Assembly (NCBI GenBank): GCA_907163375.1
Contig: CAJQUW010006378.1
Span: forward strand, 62,001 to 126,000
DNA from: Prostheceraeus crozeri
Lineage: Eukaryota > Platyhelminthes > Polycladida > Euryleptidae
DNA: 64,000 bases
Direction of reading: 5' to 3'
This document shows, in pieces, positions 37,801 through 52,800 of this stretch. The notes below the pieces were generated by a model, which saw only the letters and a list, made by a program, of their open reading frames with translations, was not told the DNA's origin and ran no database searches. The translations under genes and the position numbers were made by a program. Each line of letters opens with the position of its first letter. Position 1 is the stretch's first letter.

Positions 37801-40800
37801 CGTACTTCACATCAACATAGCTCCCTCATTCACTAGGCAGCCATGCATGGAGTAAATCTGGGATACATGTGCGCGATGAATAATATTTTGATAATCATGA
37901 AAAATGATTGAATATTCAGGTATATTCTCATTTTCAGCTGAGGATGTAACTCAATAGGCATACTCAATTCTTCTATTTACATTCTGTTTTCAAAACGCAC
38001 TATAAGCTGGTAATGGCAGACTAACTGAGACGAAATGTCACTAATGTAGATGTCCTAAATGAATGCTTACGACTTTTGGACATCAGAAACCCCTTACATA
38101 TTTTAGTTGCATGATTCTGAAATTAGAGAGACATCAAACTAGGGAACTTCTATAAAAATTGGGGCTGTGCGCGGTGCACTGATTCTTCTATTTGCGCCAA
38201 TTGTCGGGCTCTTGCACCGAAATGTGTGAATTTCGATCAAATTGATGTTTCACTGTTTAATTCAAATAACAATAAATTCATTTATTCTGTTATCTTTCTG
38301 CTCTACGTCAATGAGGAGGCCTAGGCAAGTCTGTCTGAAATTCTTTAGCACCAGTACTAGAATTTTCCTGGTGCTCCAAAAAATTTGCATGCATTCTAGA
38401 AATTTTGAACAATGAAAGTTTGGAGATATTGGTTCGTCTAATTACCGTTGTTCCTCCTACAACCGCATCTGCAGAGTGCAGCTTTTCCAGCTTGCGCCGC
38501 ATCTTGACTTGGCTTCGGTCAACGACTCAATCACTTGGCAGTCCTGTACATTCATAAAGAGTTAGCGTGGACCTTTTTGGAGGAGGTATGGAGGAGATTT
38601 GGAGGAGGTATGTAAGGAGTTTATCTTCAAAGACAACCGGTCACACATTTTTAGACCATAAGGGCGTTTGGGTTAGATTTCCTCAAAGGCACTGAAATAC
38701 ACAGCATTCATGACGGAATTGTTTTCACTTTTAATACAGCATGTATGCCTATCGCGTAAAGTGGAAAATTGCAGAGACAATAAGGGGTATTTATGTATAT
38801 CAATGAACTATGAGCGGCTCTGCCTGATAAATAAGTCAATACTGGAAAGCAATTACGTAAGATTTCATATATATAATGGATTGATTTTTAACGACATTTT
38901 ATCTGAAAATTTGTCGGACCCCCCTAGGAAAAATTCGTTGCTGCCCCCCTGGATAGCAGTAGGAATTCCCAAGTCCCGGAAAATCTAAGCTCCTTGATCT
39001 CGGTATTTTCCCGGGAGCGAGCATAATTGCAAACATGTTGTTTTAAACCCTACACCTGTTTGATGACATGAGTGAGATAAATAGCAAATCCCGGATTTTA
39101 GAGATCGCGGAATATGGGATTATCAGAAACTCTGAAGCGTCAGTATTATTTATCGGGATTTACAAGACTTAAAGTACAGCATTCTTCGCATTATACAAAA
39201 ATTGACAATGGCAACACGTAGAAAGTAACAGGGACAATGGTCACGAGATTCAGGGTTGGTGGAGTGAAGATACGGGAATAGACCATGGCCGAAATCCCAA
39301 ATTTTTGAAACCGGAAATTCGGGATTGCAAGCTGCACCCCAAGATCTGAATTGACAAAACACAAATCTCAAGATTACGACATTCAAGAATCCTATATAAG
39401 GATTTCTGCAATAAATTAAGCTAATGCTGTGCTTCCATTTAATGAGCCCACAAAAATGCATATGAGAACTACACTTAATCGCATAGCATGAAATGTACAT
39501 TGTTGCCCACTGATTGCAGGGCAACAATATATTCCGAACTTCTTTCTACTTTTCAGTCTGAGACGGAAGACACCAATTTCACATAACATTTCTTATCATA
39601 TGTGGTAGCCATGAACTGTCGTCCGTCATTTCAGCTTGAATGTCCAATTGTCCATTAATGAATGAATAAGCAAATGGTTATTTCGCATCAGTCTTAGATA
39701 GAAATCAGAATTTCAATTCAGTATTCAGGTTTTAGGCATTCACAGTCTTCAGTGAGTGTCTGTCATTGATTTATACATCCCTCCATTTTCCATTACCAGA
39801 GATTGCCATTACTGACAATAATCAAGAATTCTGATGTTCACAGATAGGCATAGAAAAATCTTTTTGAGGAGTATCATGATTTCTTTCGCGCATTTCATTC
39901 GCCTGTGAAAGGACATCCTCATTTATTTGATGGTCAGACTCTGTGGTGAGAATTGATGTTATTTTGAATGTTCTAATGCTCTCAAGCACATTTTTGTGTA
40001 TTTGTATTGCATCTGTAATATATAATTTGAATTGCCATCAAAATGCTACTTAGAAGTAACTATAAAATTCAATATTATTCGATTCTTTTTTTTTATCTTG
40101 ACTGCCTTTTAAGAGTTGTGTCAATATTTCTTAACTGTACATATGTATCCTTTCATTTGGAAGACGACTTTTCACATTTCGTTAATTATTGGTTATAGTG
40201 TAAGAAGGCAAATGCGTTATTGGTTTGTAGACAATCATTTTTCTTGAAAAGAATTAATTGCCTTTGATTGCTATAAGGAATCACCCACCATTTATGCTTT
40301 GATGCTGACTTTCTAATGCTCCTGAGCTAAATAATGATACTGATGATGGAAATATTTATTCATCTATGTTATACTTAATTGATTGTAAATGTTCTACCGA
40401 ATGATTTAGCGAAGCATCTGAGTAGGATGATGCGTCGTTGAAAAAGTAACAAGAACAAAAGTAGGAACGGCTTACGGTATTAATTGAAAACAAACCCCAA
40501 TTGTGGTTTCGATGCTCTTTTCTTTAGCTTGTTTAGCAAAAGTTGACTCGATTCTGGACATCTTAATGGCTTTTGTGCTGTTCTCAGGCATATTGAAGTG
40601 GCTAAATTTGATTTCAAATGTAGATCTGAAAGAGTAATTATGAATCGCTCTCTCATTCTCAGCATTTGCATGTATTGGTATTTTTACTAATATTTTTAAT
40701 CCTGTATGGACTATTTTTGACTATTTTGAAGAAATTTGCTAGAGTTACCATGATTATTTTTTTTACATTATTGTAATAGAAATTATGTAATTGCTGTCTA

Positions 40801-43800
40801 TTATTTTTACTGATTTTGCCGAGCAATTATTGGTGACAGTGAAAGTGTAATTCACCGAACTTTCATAACTTTTCGACGAAAATGAGCCATGCATGGAGGT
40901 AATTGAAAAACAAAAAATATATAAAAATCGCGTTGTGCTTCACTTGCTTTTTCACGTTCATTTTTACCCTTTTCGCGCCTCGTAGTGATTGTCAAATCAG
41001 AAGCGCATCATTACCTGATGAATCATACACATGAAATGTTGGTTATCATCTACAATAACTTGCGTTATTGCTTCAAGATTTATTTCGAACAATTTAAATT
41101 GTGAAGCGTTAATAAAGAAATGTTCGGATATCAAAAGTGACACTTATTGTATGCAAGGCATATGACTATGCTTCATCAAGAACCTGTATAATGTTGATGT
41201 TTGAATGAATTGAAGCTGATACGTCTGCGGCTTTTAATTTCACCTGATTTTTTATCACACATAGTGCAGTCCGAGTTGATGCCATGCAAAGTTACTGAAC
41301 ACGTGAAACAACACGTGAGCTTGTATCAGTGAAGGTCTTATGTCAGTAAACTTCTCTGCTGTCGGCGTCCCCCAGGGCAGTGTATTGGGCCCGACTCTCT
41401 GTGGTATGGCTGCAGAAAGTTCCGAACCGCTGTTCTCTAGTTCGCCTGTCATTAAGTATACAGTTGACTTCATCGCTATGCATTTCCAGTGTTCTTCGTC
41501 TGAAGAACCGCTTCAAACAGAAAAGGGACATTGTATAGACTGGTCTTTTACGAATCATCTTCCGCTTAACATATCAAAATATAAAGGGTTCGACAATGTT
41601 GCTCAATCGTAACTTCATATGACTTTGCAATCCCAAAAGTTGGCAAACTAAAACTCCTTGGTGTTTACATCTTATTTAAAGAAGAATCTGCAAATTGAAT
41701 ACACCATTAGTAAAGCATCAAGACGAATGTATATAATCAGGTGTACAAGCCGCTCTGGATATTCTGATAATTTGATTCTCAATGCTCATGCTGCATTTTT
41801 ACGTTCAATGGTACATGCCCATCTTTTTGTAATTCACCCTTATCTCTTCTGCAACAGCTTTCATATTTAGATGACGTATATTTCGCATGATCAATCCTGA
41901 TGTGATTTGCTTCTTTTCCGTCTGTAAAATTACGTGATGTTCACCGGTCTTGTGTATAATTGTTTAGATACGTAGAGTAGCGTTAACTATCAACTCAGTG
42001 TGATGCTTTTTGAGCGCGTAAATATTCGAAAATTCTCTCTCCCTAAACCACCATCCACAAAACTGAAATGTTTCGAGATTCCTTTATATAAAACTGTGAT
42101 GTCTAAGTGTAATGTATTTTGTGAATTTTTACTTTTGTGATGTGTTCGCCGAATCTTGATTTGTGAGGCAATAGAGAATTATCTTACGTTATCTGTCTGT
42201 GATGGAGTGCCCTTTTTATGTGAAACTAATTTAGTTTCATGAAATTGAAAAAGAGAATTAGCAATTCTTGATGAAGGTCATGTCAGCATTGGGTATTTTG
42301 TATATTTCAGGCAACCCGATAGCTGGTGATGATGATTACCGCCTAGAAGTATTGATTTCTCTGCGAAAAGTCATTCGGTTAGATAAAGATGAGTACTCCG
42401 AAGAAGAGCGGGAAGAAGCGGAGCAGATATTCGAACAGCGTAGACAAGAGGAACTTGCTAATCAAGTGAGTTAATTTAGTCTTACAAGCCAAGAGTGTAG
42501 AAATTAGCGTATCCTATTATTTATCCTGAGATTCTTATTAGAGACTCTGTATGGAAGTTTGTTGATCATGAAACTTTCGCCAGCGTGTTCAATTCTGGTG
42601 CGTAATTAATTGTGTGATTAGATTCCCAATTTCCCATAAAGTATGTATGTAGTTAGTTAGCGTCTCCCAAACATTTCCAAGCCATTGACTCCTTTTTAAA
42701 CATCTCTATCTGCGACTCTATTCAGGCAAATTTATTTTATGATGACTTTTAGCTTTCTTGCGTATATTTTCTTTTAGTATTAACGTAGAGGCATTTCATT
42801 CAGATGCTGTAAAAATTATAGACTTTTCAGGATTTTGCACAACACATAGGAGAATAACAGTTTTGTAGGCGACGTAGGAATTTCTCAGAAGATAGAGATT
42901 TTCTAAAACATCCATGGACTTTTTGCAATATAAAAGGTTTCACGACAGTGACTAAAAATTTTGTGCTTTTATGTAAATCGACATGTTTTCTGCACTACCT
43001 GCTATTTTTTTAATAATTCACTGAACTACGGATCGTATCTTGACTTTCGGTGAATTTCAGATCAAAATCACTCAAAAATTTAGTGTGTCGTACAACGTCT
43101 TGTCGTGAAATTGAACTGTTCTACGACCTCCAGTGTCATAGGTATAAATGTATTTTCTCAACGTTTTTCAAAAGTCTAAAAATATCAATTACTTGTATTG
43201 ATCGGAAGTTAATTACGAATAAAGATAAATGACAACCAAAATAGGAATTGGAAAACGCCGTGGTTATCAATTTGCTGGAAAGAGATTGTCGAGATTCGAC
43301 CTCTTTCACGAGAATCGACCATTCATATAATGTGTGCTTATTATCATTTGTGTGCTACCATCATCATGCATTCACATTTTTAGAATACGTAAATTTGTAT
43401 GATTAGAAAAGTTGGTCTCGAAATTTGTAGGCATAAGTGTTAATTTCTTTATAACTTGCAAATTTCTGAACTAACTTTCCTAATCATGCAAATTTACATA
43501 TTCTTCAAATTAAAGTCACAAGTAGTAAAAAGTAGATTCATCGTCACAAAATGCTTTAAGGATATGTGTTTACAGAAGACATTTCTGATTACGTTTCATG
43601 TGTTTCTGGATATTAAGAAGTATAGAGAATGCATGAAAATTAGTTCGCTATTAGAGGTATCATGAAATCCAGCAATATTGCGCATTCGAATTTTGAAATG
43701 CTTTTTGTTGTGGTAACAAGATCAACTCAAAATACAGAATGACTGCGCTAAATAGGAATTCATGAGATTTACACCATTATTTGATCAATTATCATAAGAG

Positions 43801-46800
43801 CCAACAAAGGCGTGAGTTTGAATTTTGGAATGCTTTTAAAACAAAGATCAAAGGTTTAATTGAATTTCACCCTCAGAGAGAGCATACTCGAATTGTGTTA
43901 CCCTCGAACTGTGAAATGAAATTCGAAGTACATGTTTCGAAGATCTTTCAAGATGGACGGATCGGTCCCATTGTGATTTATCGACAATAAATAGCCAGAG
44001 GCAGATAGTTAATAATGATTTTCGCCATTGACCAAATAAATAAGTTTTTTTAAAAAAGAATGACACGGTCAATCAATAAGGTCTTATTTCTTGATTGTAT
44101 TGTCGAGTGTCTCTTTTATGAGTCCGATGTTATAAAGTGTACAAATTCTGTCAAACAATTCAAAAATTATCGATATCAAAGAACATACATGAGTCATAGA
44201 TAGGAGCATGCACAAATGAGAAGAAAGAAACTATGCCGACAACATGATACTGATCTTTGACTTTTATTTCGTGATGAATTTCTTCTCGGCAACTTTTCTT
44301 TCATAAGCGTCCCTGAAATTACGTTGGAAGTTTTCCGTTGTAATAAAATTGATTAATGGACTTTTTTTGTGCTTTAGAGAAAATGCTGGCATGCATGCTG
44401 TCTATTTTACTGAGGTGTTGATGAATTCTTCTTCGAAATGTGCATTGAGACTCGCCGATGTATGTATCTCCACATTTATTGTATGTTATCAAATATTTCT
44501 TTATAATATATTCTTTATAAAACTTCATGCATGGTAATTTAGGCTTTACTTTTAATTGTGTTTCAAGAGGAGGTGGAGATAAAAAATCGGTATGACCTTT
44601 GCAACAGATGTCCTTTTCAATTCTGCTCAAACCTTACTCGATTAAACATCATTTATATACGGTATACGAACGCAAATTGTAGTCTCATTTGATTTGTGCT
44701 TAGGTTTTGTTAAGTTGTTCTTATGCACACCAACAGATAGGCAGATAGGGTTAGGCGGTGCCTTGAAATTTTAGAACTTGTGATTCATGTCCTAAAGCAT
44801 TGTGGACTGCAGAACGTTGGTTGTAATCAAATAGCATCTATTTCAGACAAAATCAGATTGAGTATTGAGTGAGTAAAACGCTATCAAAAATGATCGTGTT
44901 TGATTAAATGTGCATGTTTCGTGAGCATGAATCTGCTATGGCATAGTGATGCTTTAATCATGCTACCAAATAGATAATCAATCAGGATTGAATCACACTA
45001 TCAAATGGATGAATCTTGTTGAATTGAGTGGGTCCGTGATGGATTTTGATGATCTCCTTAAAACTTTGGTGTTTCGATGTAAATCCTACATGAGAACACG
45101 TATATTCAGAAAAACACAACAAGCAAAAAAAAGCTAAATTGATTGACTACTAGCATTGAAAGTGCTTTTGCACTGGAGTATGTGAATGAGAGCAGCAGCT
45201 TGCGTATCTTCCTTAATAAAAACGAGGTTCATCAAAACATCAACTGTTGTTACAGCTGCCATGACCATGAGTGTATCCAACAGCGGAGTTCTCCATTTGT
45301 CCATCAATACAACAGTTGATTTTCTGTTGATAGCTGTGACTTCATCTTGAACTACTAACATCAATAGTTGACATCGCAGTAGTAATGAAATTGGATGACT
45401 TTTTTCTTTACTAGCGATTTACATAACTATTGAAAGTAAGAAAATATCTTACAAAGGCCCATGAAAAGTAGGTTCGTCAATAATACTTGATGATAATTTT
45501 GTTTTGTGATATTCCAGTTTTCTCTCCATTCTCCATTGTTAGATTCTTTACTTTTGGTTAATGCGTCAAAAAAAGTTTGACATCAAAAGCTTCGGTACTA
45601 TAAAGAAAACTCGTTTACCAGTTCTACGTGACCTTGAGGATCTGCTTTTTTTACTAATCCCCATATTTTGGGCCGTTTAAAGCTTATTTTTCTATACTTC
45701 CTACTTCTATGATATTACTTTGATTTGCACAACACATCCTTTATCAAATGTTACTTTATCTTTTATATTAGTCGGAGAGTAAACTTCTATCGCACTAATG
45801 TGGTGGTGGTGGTTTAACCCGACGTAATATTGATGTGGCGAGCCCAATGGCCAATGTCACAAGCAAAAACAGGCACCGAGGACACAAAGATAACCTCTCA
45901 GATAGAAAAGAAGGAAGTGCAAGACCAGAGAAGTGCGACACATCATGGTTTGCACCCCAAACAGGGCAGCCAGGAGTGTCTTAGGAAGACAACAGTTGCG
46001 AAGATGGCTCTGGCCGTTGCAACCAAGACGGGGGGAGTTCACAACGGACAGCACGAGGAGCACAACTCAATGGCTGCGCTTGTGATTTGCGAAGAAACCG
46101 AAAATAAGCTGACTTAAGTCCTCCCGGACAAGAGCAAGGAGTGACTGCAATGACACTGAGAGCGAACACGAACACGTGGACGACAATCAGCGTCAGATGG
46201 AGTGGATGAACAGGTTCATTGGGGACAATGGGACGGAAGAAAATGCAGAAAGGATTGAGAAAAAAGAATCAGACAAACGAAGAAGAGTTTGCTTCATCAA
46301 TTATTGTTTGGACATTGACTTTTGTAATATACGAGTACTTTTAGAATTTACACGTACTTTTAATATATTTGAAATATCTCTAGAGTTAGTAACCTTAGAT
46401 GATTGAATTTCTTAATATTTACAAATTGCTAGGATCGAATTACGTTACAAATTGCTTAGGATCGATTTTAAAAATGTATTCAATCTACACATCGCAGTAT
46501 TGCATTGATAATTAACATTTGGAGCTTGCAAAGATGATGGCTTCAGTTTTGTTTACACCTGATATTTCTTCTTCAATGTGATAATATTCTGTCAGAGAAG
46601 ATATCAAATTGTCTCTATCAGCGAAGTCATATTTAAGTGATCAAACTTTTGTGCCCTATATTGGTCTCTAATGATTGATACCGGTAATTGCTTAAATAAT
46701 TACTGCAGTTAATCAGTTGTCTAAATTGCATAAGTGTATTTATCACACAAGCAGGTCGGTTGCATAATATTTCTCAGTGAACATTAAAATAGGGAAGTCA

Positions 46801-49800
46801 ACAAGTTAGATACGGCATCACTGTTGAACTTGATGCAATCAAAAGTCAGACGTTGTATATACCAATTTCTCTCTTCTCCCTGCGGTTTAAGGAATTGTCA
46901 CAAATTGGAAAACTTTTGAACTTAATAATAATTGTTGTCTCCACTGTTCACCTCCAGTATCTAGAGGGAAATAATCTACATTTTATTTTATGGTTGCTCT
47001 TTCCTTTGACTATGTGACACTATGAAGATACTATGTCAATTTAAGTTTTAATCTTACTAAATTATGATAAAATAGTATTTGATTGCTGTTTTCGCCTAGC
47101 TTTCTGGGAGCAGAGCATTGAAAGTTTTAGTCTATGCCACTATTTCAGTGATCCGACCATACTGAAAATATGAAATAACTATGTTGCAGCATGCTAATGG
47201 TTATGGAAGGCAGTTGTAAACATTCGCCTCACTTGTTCTCATTCAAGTGAATCGATGACAATTCGAGCATTCATAGTGCACTGTGTCTGCTGTAATTTTT
47301 GATCGTGCTATTCGTTTGGTTTTGTCAAGAGGAGGATTTCGGCTTCAGAGTAAAAATTTCGATTTTGAATTTCTAATAATTTTTCGAGTTTTTTGAGGAA
47401 ACATGCGAATAGCAATTTGGCTCAAACAACTTTTCCATTAGCATGAAGTGGAAATTTTATGGTTTGTTTATTCGGATGGGGCTTATAAAATTGTTGGAAT
47501 ATTAGCGCATAGTAAAAATTACACTTGTTTGGAATTATGTATTCCCCTATATTCGTAAATATCGCGATTTTATTGTTTTTTGAGAAATGTTCGTAGAAAC
47601 CGAAAATTTATGTATTGCATTTTGAATTCCATAATATCGAAATATCCTCTACCTATTAATTTAGATATTGAGCCATCCTGCCTTTATTTCATAGAGTTTC
47701 TAAATTTTGCGTGACTTCGTAGCATACCTGCACTAGGCTTTCCTGGCTTTCTCTCATGTTTCTATATTTCAGTATGTCTACCGTCGCATGACTGCATGAG
47801 GCTGCATGAGCTCTATTAATCCCAGCGTGTGGAATTATGCGTTTCAGTAGTCTGACTGGTGTAAAGTTAGCGCAAACAATTTTTATATTGTCCATGCCAC
47901 TAAAGACCACCTCAAGCATATTTGAAGCCACTGATTATGTGTCACTCATCAATGTCTTCAAATTCAAGTACATGTCAAGTTCAAAAGTTATGCAAATTTC
48001 AAACTGGCCGCTCTGTTAGTGTAATTACTTTATCCGATCGCTATCTTATCAGCATGTTAATAAGCAACATACTCGTACATGACATGATCCTTCTCTGATA
48101 ATATCCCACATAAAAAATAAGTGAGATATCGAATACATGAAATCTTCGCAAACACCTTTGTAACACCCTTGTTCAACTTCGTAATTTCACGATTTCCATT
48201 ATCAGTCAATAAAAGCTTACTTGCTTACCTTAAATCGCTATTACTCAGCTCAGAAACTGATTCATATCAATCAAATCACACCAGCGGATATACCAAATCA
48301 AGATGCAAATCAATCAAAATTTTGCAATCATTCTGGTTACTCTCTCAATCAGAAAGAAATGATCCTCCATCAAAACACATGTTTAAAATTTTATTAAAAA
48401 TAAGGTCCGGCGCGAATATGCCACTCCTGAAAAGCATGTTTATTACACATTTAGTGGTCTTTGAAGATGAATATTTTCTACTTACGAGTGAATAGACTCA
48501 CTTTTGGTATAAATGACCTTTTCTAGTGAGGTGAGTTTTTTGTTGAGGTGGTTTGCGCGGATACAGTCAAAATATAAATGGTTACTTATTACTTCACACA
48601 TTGGCTATGCATTTGTCAGGGGCAACTGTACTAAAAAGTATTTTTAGGTAGTTGTCTGGTGACAACAAAGATTTCATCGCAAGAGGACTCTCATTATTCA
48701 GAAGATAATTCAGATGCAAAGAAGTTGCAGGAAATCAACAAGTAAAGAAAAATGTTATTATGATGCACATATCAACGAAATGCACTGTTCACTCTTTCAT
48801 TTTGTCATCATTTTTTTAAATCCGAGGTGTTAAGTGATGTTTTCATTGAAAATGTAAAAGATTAAGTCAATAAGAATCAATATGATGTACAAATAGTCGT
48901 TTGTCATTTCGTTGGAGATAAAGAATTGACATTGATTAGAGACTTTTTTATTGAAAGCATGAAAAGTCAATGGCAATCTCAATTTGTACTGACGTGTTTT
49001 TTGTAAATCTGAGTCGTCTAGTGAAAATGTCGATCTGATGCAATAATCAGTTTATTCGGTGAATTTCAATTGCTTTTTTCTTAATCCCTGGTGATGATGT
49101 TGTCAGGTAAAATTGTCTTCTAGACGCATTATATTTGAATAACCGCTTCTTTATCGGTACTTTTATAAATGGACGATGATTCTCTATAGATGTTTTGCCG
49201 ATAACTGTTGATTTCGGGACAAAGGAATGGAGAGATACGCAAGTCACGCTTTGATTCGAATACGTGGTAAGCTGGCAGATTGACAGAATCCAGCTTCTCG
49301 GATTTCTGGTGGACACTTCGTTTCATGTTCTTTACAAAGCAAATTAATGAAACAATGAATTTTCAACTGAAAAATTTGGAAGATAGAAAAGCATAATAGA
49401 ATACGAAATTTAACATTCGAATTAAACATTTTTGAAGATATTGTTGAATACAACATTGATTTGTCTGCCTGGATAGGATATGAACTCAAAATTCATCAAA
49501 TCAGTAAAACATTAAAGTACTAGAATTGGATGTAATTTGATGCTCTCGATGTACTTGCAAATTAAACATTACTTGCTGGTTTTGATAGGGATAAAATATT
49601 TCAATCAAAGTCAAATATTAATCTTCGTCAATATCCTCCATGTGTTTGAACAGGAGGCTTTCAATCCAGCAGGAAGCACAGCATCTCGTAAACATCAATA
49701 TGCAGCGAGATACACATGTACACGTTTAAAGCAGATTTTTTCATATTTCATGTTGAGATCTTGAAAAGAAAGATTTGGAATTTCTGTCAGGGAATGACAA

Positions 49801-52800
49801 ATAATGATCATTTGTCAGTTTTGATATAACACAGCAAATACACTGAAAAGAAATCGGAAAAGACATTCAAACATGACTGAAATGTAATAGAATAAGCAGA
49901 AGCATATTTTTTCATGTGTCTGCAGGTTCTGGTTGCACCTACAATCAACATTGAACTTTATGGACATACTTGTATAGAGGAGGATGTGTATTAGTAATTT
50001 CGTGAGATAGTGATGTTTACTACACCATCTTCCTTAATAATTGTATTTTTTCTAACAGTTTGAACCCCTCCCAACGGATCGCTGATCCATTTCATTACTC
50101 AGTGGACCACGTGAATGCATCAAAGGTTGTATATCGAAAAATCTCTGATAGGGTCTGACCAGGTACGTGCCGTAAATAGGATTGCTCCATGCCTCAGCCG
50201 AAGAGTGGGGCTACTAGACTTGCTTTAAGAAAACAAATGCTGCGGATTTGTTCAATTTGAAAAATACAAAATACATGTACTTATAGGCTAGGTCCTTCAT
50301 CATTCCTTAATATGTTTCTTCTTTAGCCAGTTTTTCCACTGACTTCGAGATATTTAATCTGTGACTTTCTATTACATCTTTTTTCATCAAGTTGGAAAGA
50401 GCCGATCTATAGGTTGTTTTAGAAGAACATATGTATTTATAAGCAGCTATCTTCACAAAGAAAAATAAGCAAAAGGGCGATGCTCGTGTATCGTGTACTT
50501 GAATATGGTGGCTGAAATTTTATGTTTGTTTTATGAATGATGAGTCTTTTTCCGACTCATGCGTACAAGTTACAGGCAATATTCAAACATTAGTGCCAGA
50601 CGGATGCCGGTACATATTACTGCATACTTGCACAATATTTTCCACTTGTTTGCATAGTGTAAACTTAGCATGCTAATCTTGTGTAGAAATATCTGCCTAA
50701 ACTTTATACTATATCTATTATGCTGATTATGTAAAATGGCTGGTGGCTAGCATGCCTGAACTAGTAAATCTGCTAGACAGTCAATGAAATATCCTTTGAC
50801 ATCGAAAATGAGGCAACCAACGATTATTTCATCCAGATAGAGCATTTCAGCGATCCAATCCATGTTTAGCATTCTTCAAATTAGGTATAAGATCAGTTGA
50901 TTGTGAAAATTTTGAATATTGTTTTACTATTTTTTCAATACTTATAGCGCGTTATTGCAATGTATGGCCATTTTTCACTCATAGCATAATATTCTCACTT
51001 TTTGTCACAATCTGGAGACCTCCAAAATCAGATCATCGGTGTTTTGTTCTAGCGGTGCAACATTTGCTGATCATAAGAAACTGGTGTTTGAAAAAGTGCT
51101 GAGCTAATAAAGTTCCGCACTTCACATCTCGAATCAGAAGCAGCAGGTACAAAACACAATGAAGAGGCAGAGCAGAAAAGAGGTTTACAAAAACATAAGC
51201 TATGCAAATCTGATGAAAGAGCTTTTAAAGTCTGCGCTCAGTTTACGGTGATCGTTCCATTAACGGGACGAATAGGGAGTTTTTGAGAGGTCGTAGATGA
51301 GGTGGAGAGGATGGCGGTAGTCTTTGGTTTTGTTTGCAAGTCTAAAACATCGATGGCGGCAGAAGTCCGAGACGGCAAGGTCTTCGCCGATCCTGAAGAT
51401 TTTTCAGTTTTCTGTCAAATTGAGAAATAATTTTGAAACGGGTAGGTGGGATGCTGCAACAGGCAGGAAATGCGTAAGTGATAATCAACGGAATGATCGA
51501 GCAATAGGCCCTCCAAAGCAGGAGCTGAGACGACCCTGCTTGTTTTAACGCATGCAAATAGTAAATTCGTATACGAGCCTTGCTCATGATATAGTTGACA
51601 TGATCTTGCCATCAGAATTTGTCATCAATAATAATGCCGAGGATTTTCGCCGTGTTAGCGGTGTCAATCCTGGTCTGTTAGACTTCGTTGAAGACGTCGG
51701 ATAATGTCAGGGACGATTAGATGAGTTGTGGATTTTTGCAGCATGTAAATTTTCGAAGTGAGAAATTTCTTAACATCTAGGTTCAATGGGGTATGCGCTC
51801 ATTATTGGAATGGCGATCATGATTAAGTATTAAACACTCGAAACTTTTCGATATTCTTTTCTTATACTTATATGGTACTTATTCGACAATTGAAAATATA
51901 ACAAGCATGAATGTTATGCTTCTTTGACTGATAAGCAGACTTCATTCAAAATTCAATACCTTCTTCATATGGGTTCTAAACAACAACGGCATCGAAAAAG
52001 GGCCAAGCTTATCGAACACAGAGAAACACTGCCTTAAATGAATATCTGACTGTGTATTTCTGTACTTTTATGCAGCGTGTAATCAGATGTCTAATCCAGC
52101 CAATCGTAACGAATATTCTTAATATGCTATGTCAATTATCGATTTAGATTTATGAACATGAAGATGCTCAGGTAAGTTGAGTTATTTACGAACTCTTAGA
52201 AGTTTAACCATACTATAGCAAAATTGCATGAATCTTCTTACTCTTGCATTCGCTTGAGACATATTTCGATTTAGTCATTCTAATCTAACCCACCGTAGTA
52301 TTTTGGATTGAAAACACAGTTGGTGAATTTATATTTCTCATTTGCATGATTACTGACTGTACCTTTACATGGCATTTTGCTTGCCTTTAATAATATTTAA
52401 GCAGTCTGCAACAGGGAGTAGCAGGCTCGGTGTAACGAGGGTCGTACTAGAATTCCTATCCTAAATTCCGATAAACATTAGTAAAGTTGTCCATTTTTAT
52501 GGACCTATGTTCTTGTAACTTGAGATTTTATGAAATGATATTGATAAGTCTTTCTACGAACAAAAATTGATAATATGTCTGTCATTCAATATGTATTTCG
52601 ATGGCCAGGCTTTACCATCGAAATACATGTTAAATTTTAGGTCTATTATCAATTTCTATTCACCGAATGACTATTTAGCATTATTTCAGAAAATTGTAAG
52701 CTATAATAACATATTAATTACATCTAAATCTATTCAGCTAAAATAGCCATAAAAATATTTAATGTTCATAAACTCAATTAAATAAATTCAGACAATGTAA

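Noticed and set aside
45134-45364. 76-codon minus-strand frame with a protein-like look
   Set aside because: It overlaps repeated ACATCAA.TGTT / CAACAGTTG words that make inverted repeats; no family recognised.
45797-46260. GC-richer block with 95-codon frame
   Set aside because: Lysine/Gln-rich translation on one strand and Cys/Ser-rich on the other, with no family match; kept only as an unknown within the intron entry.
48121-48495. 124-codon plus-strand frame in LRRC23 intron 7
   Set aside because: AT-rich codons matching the background, no recognisable family; chance is adequate.
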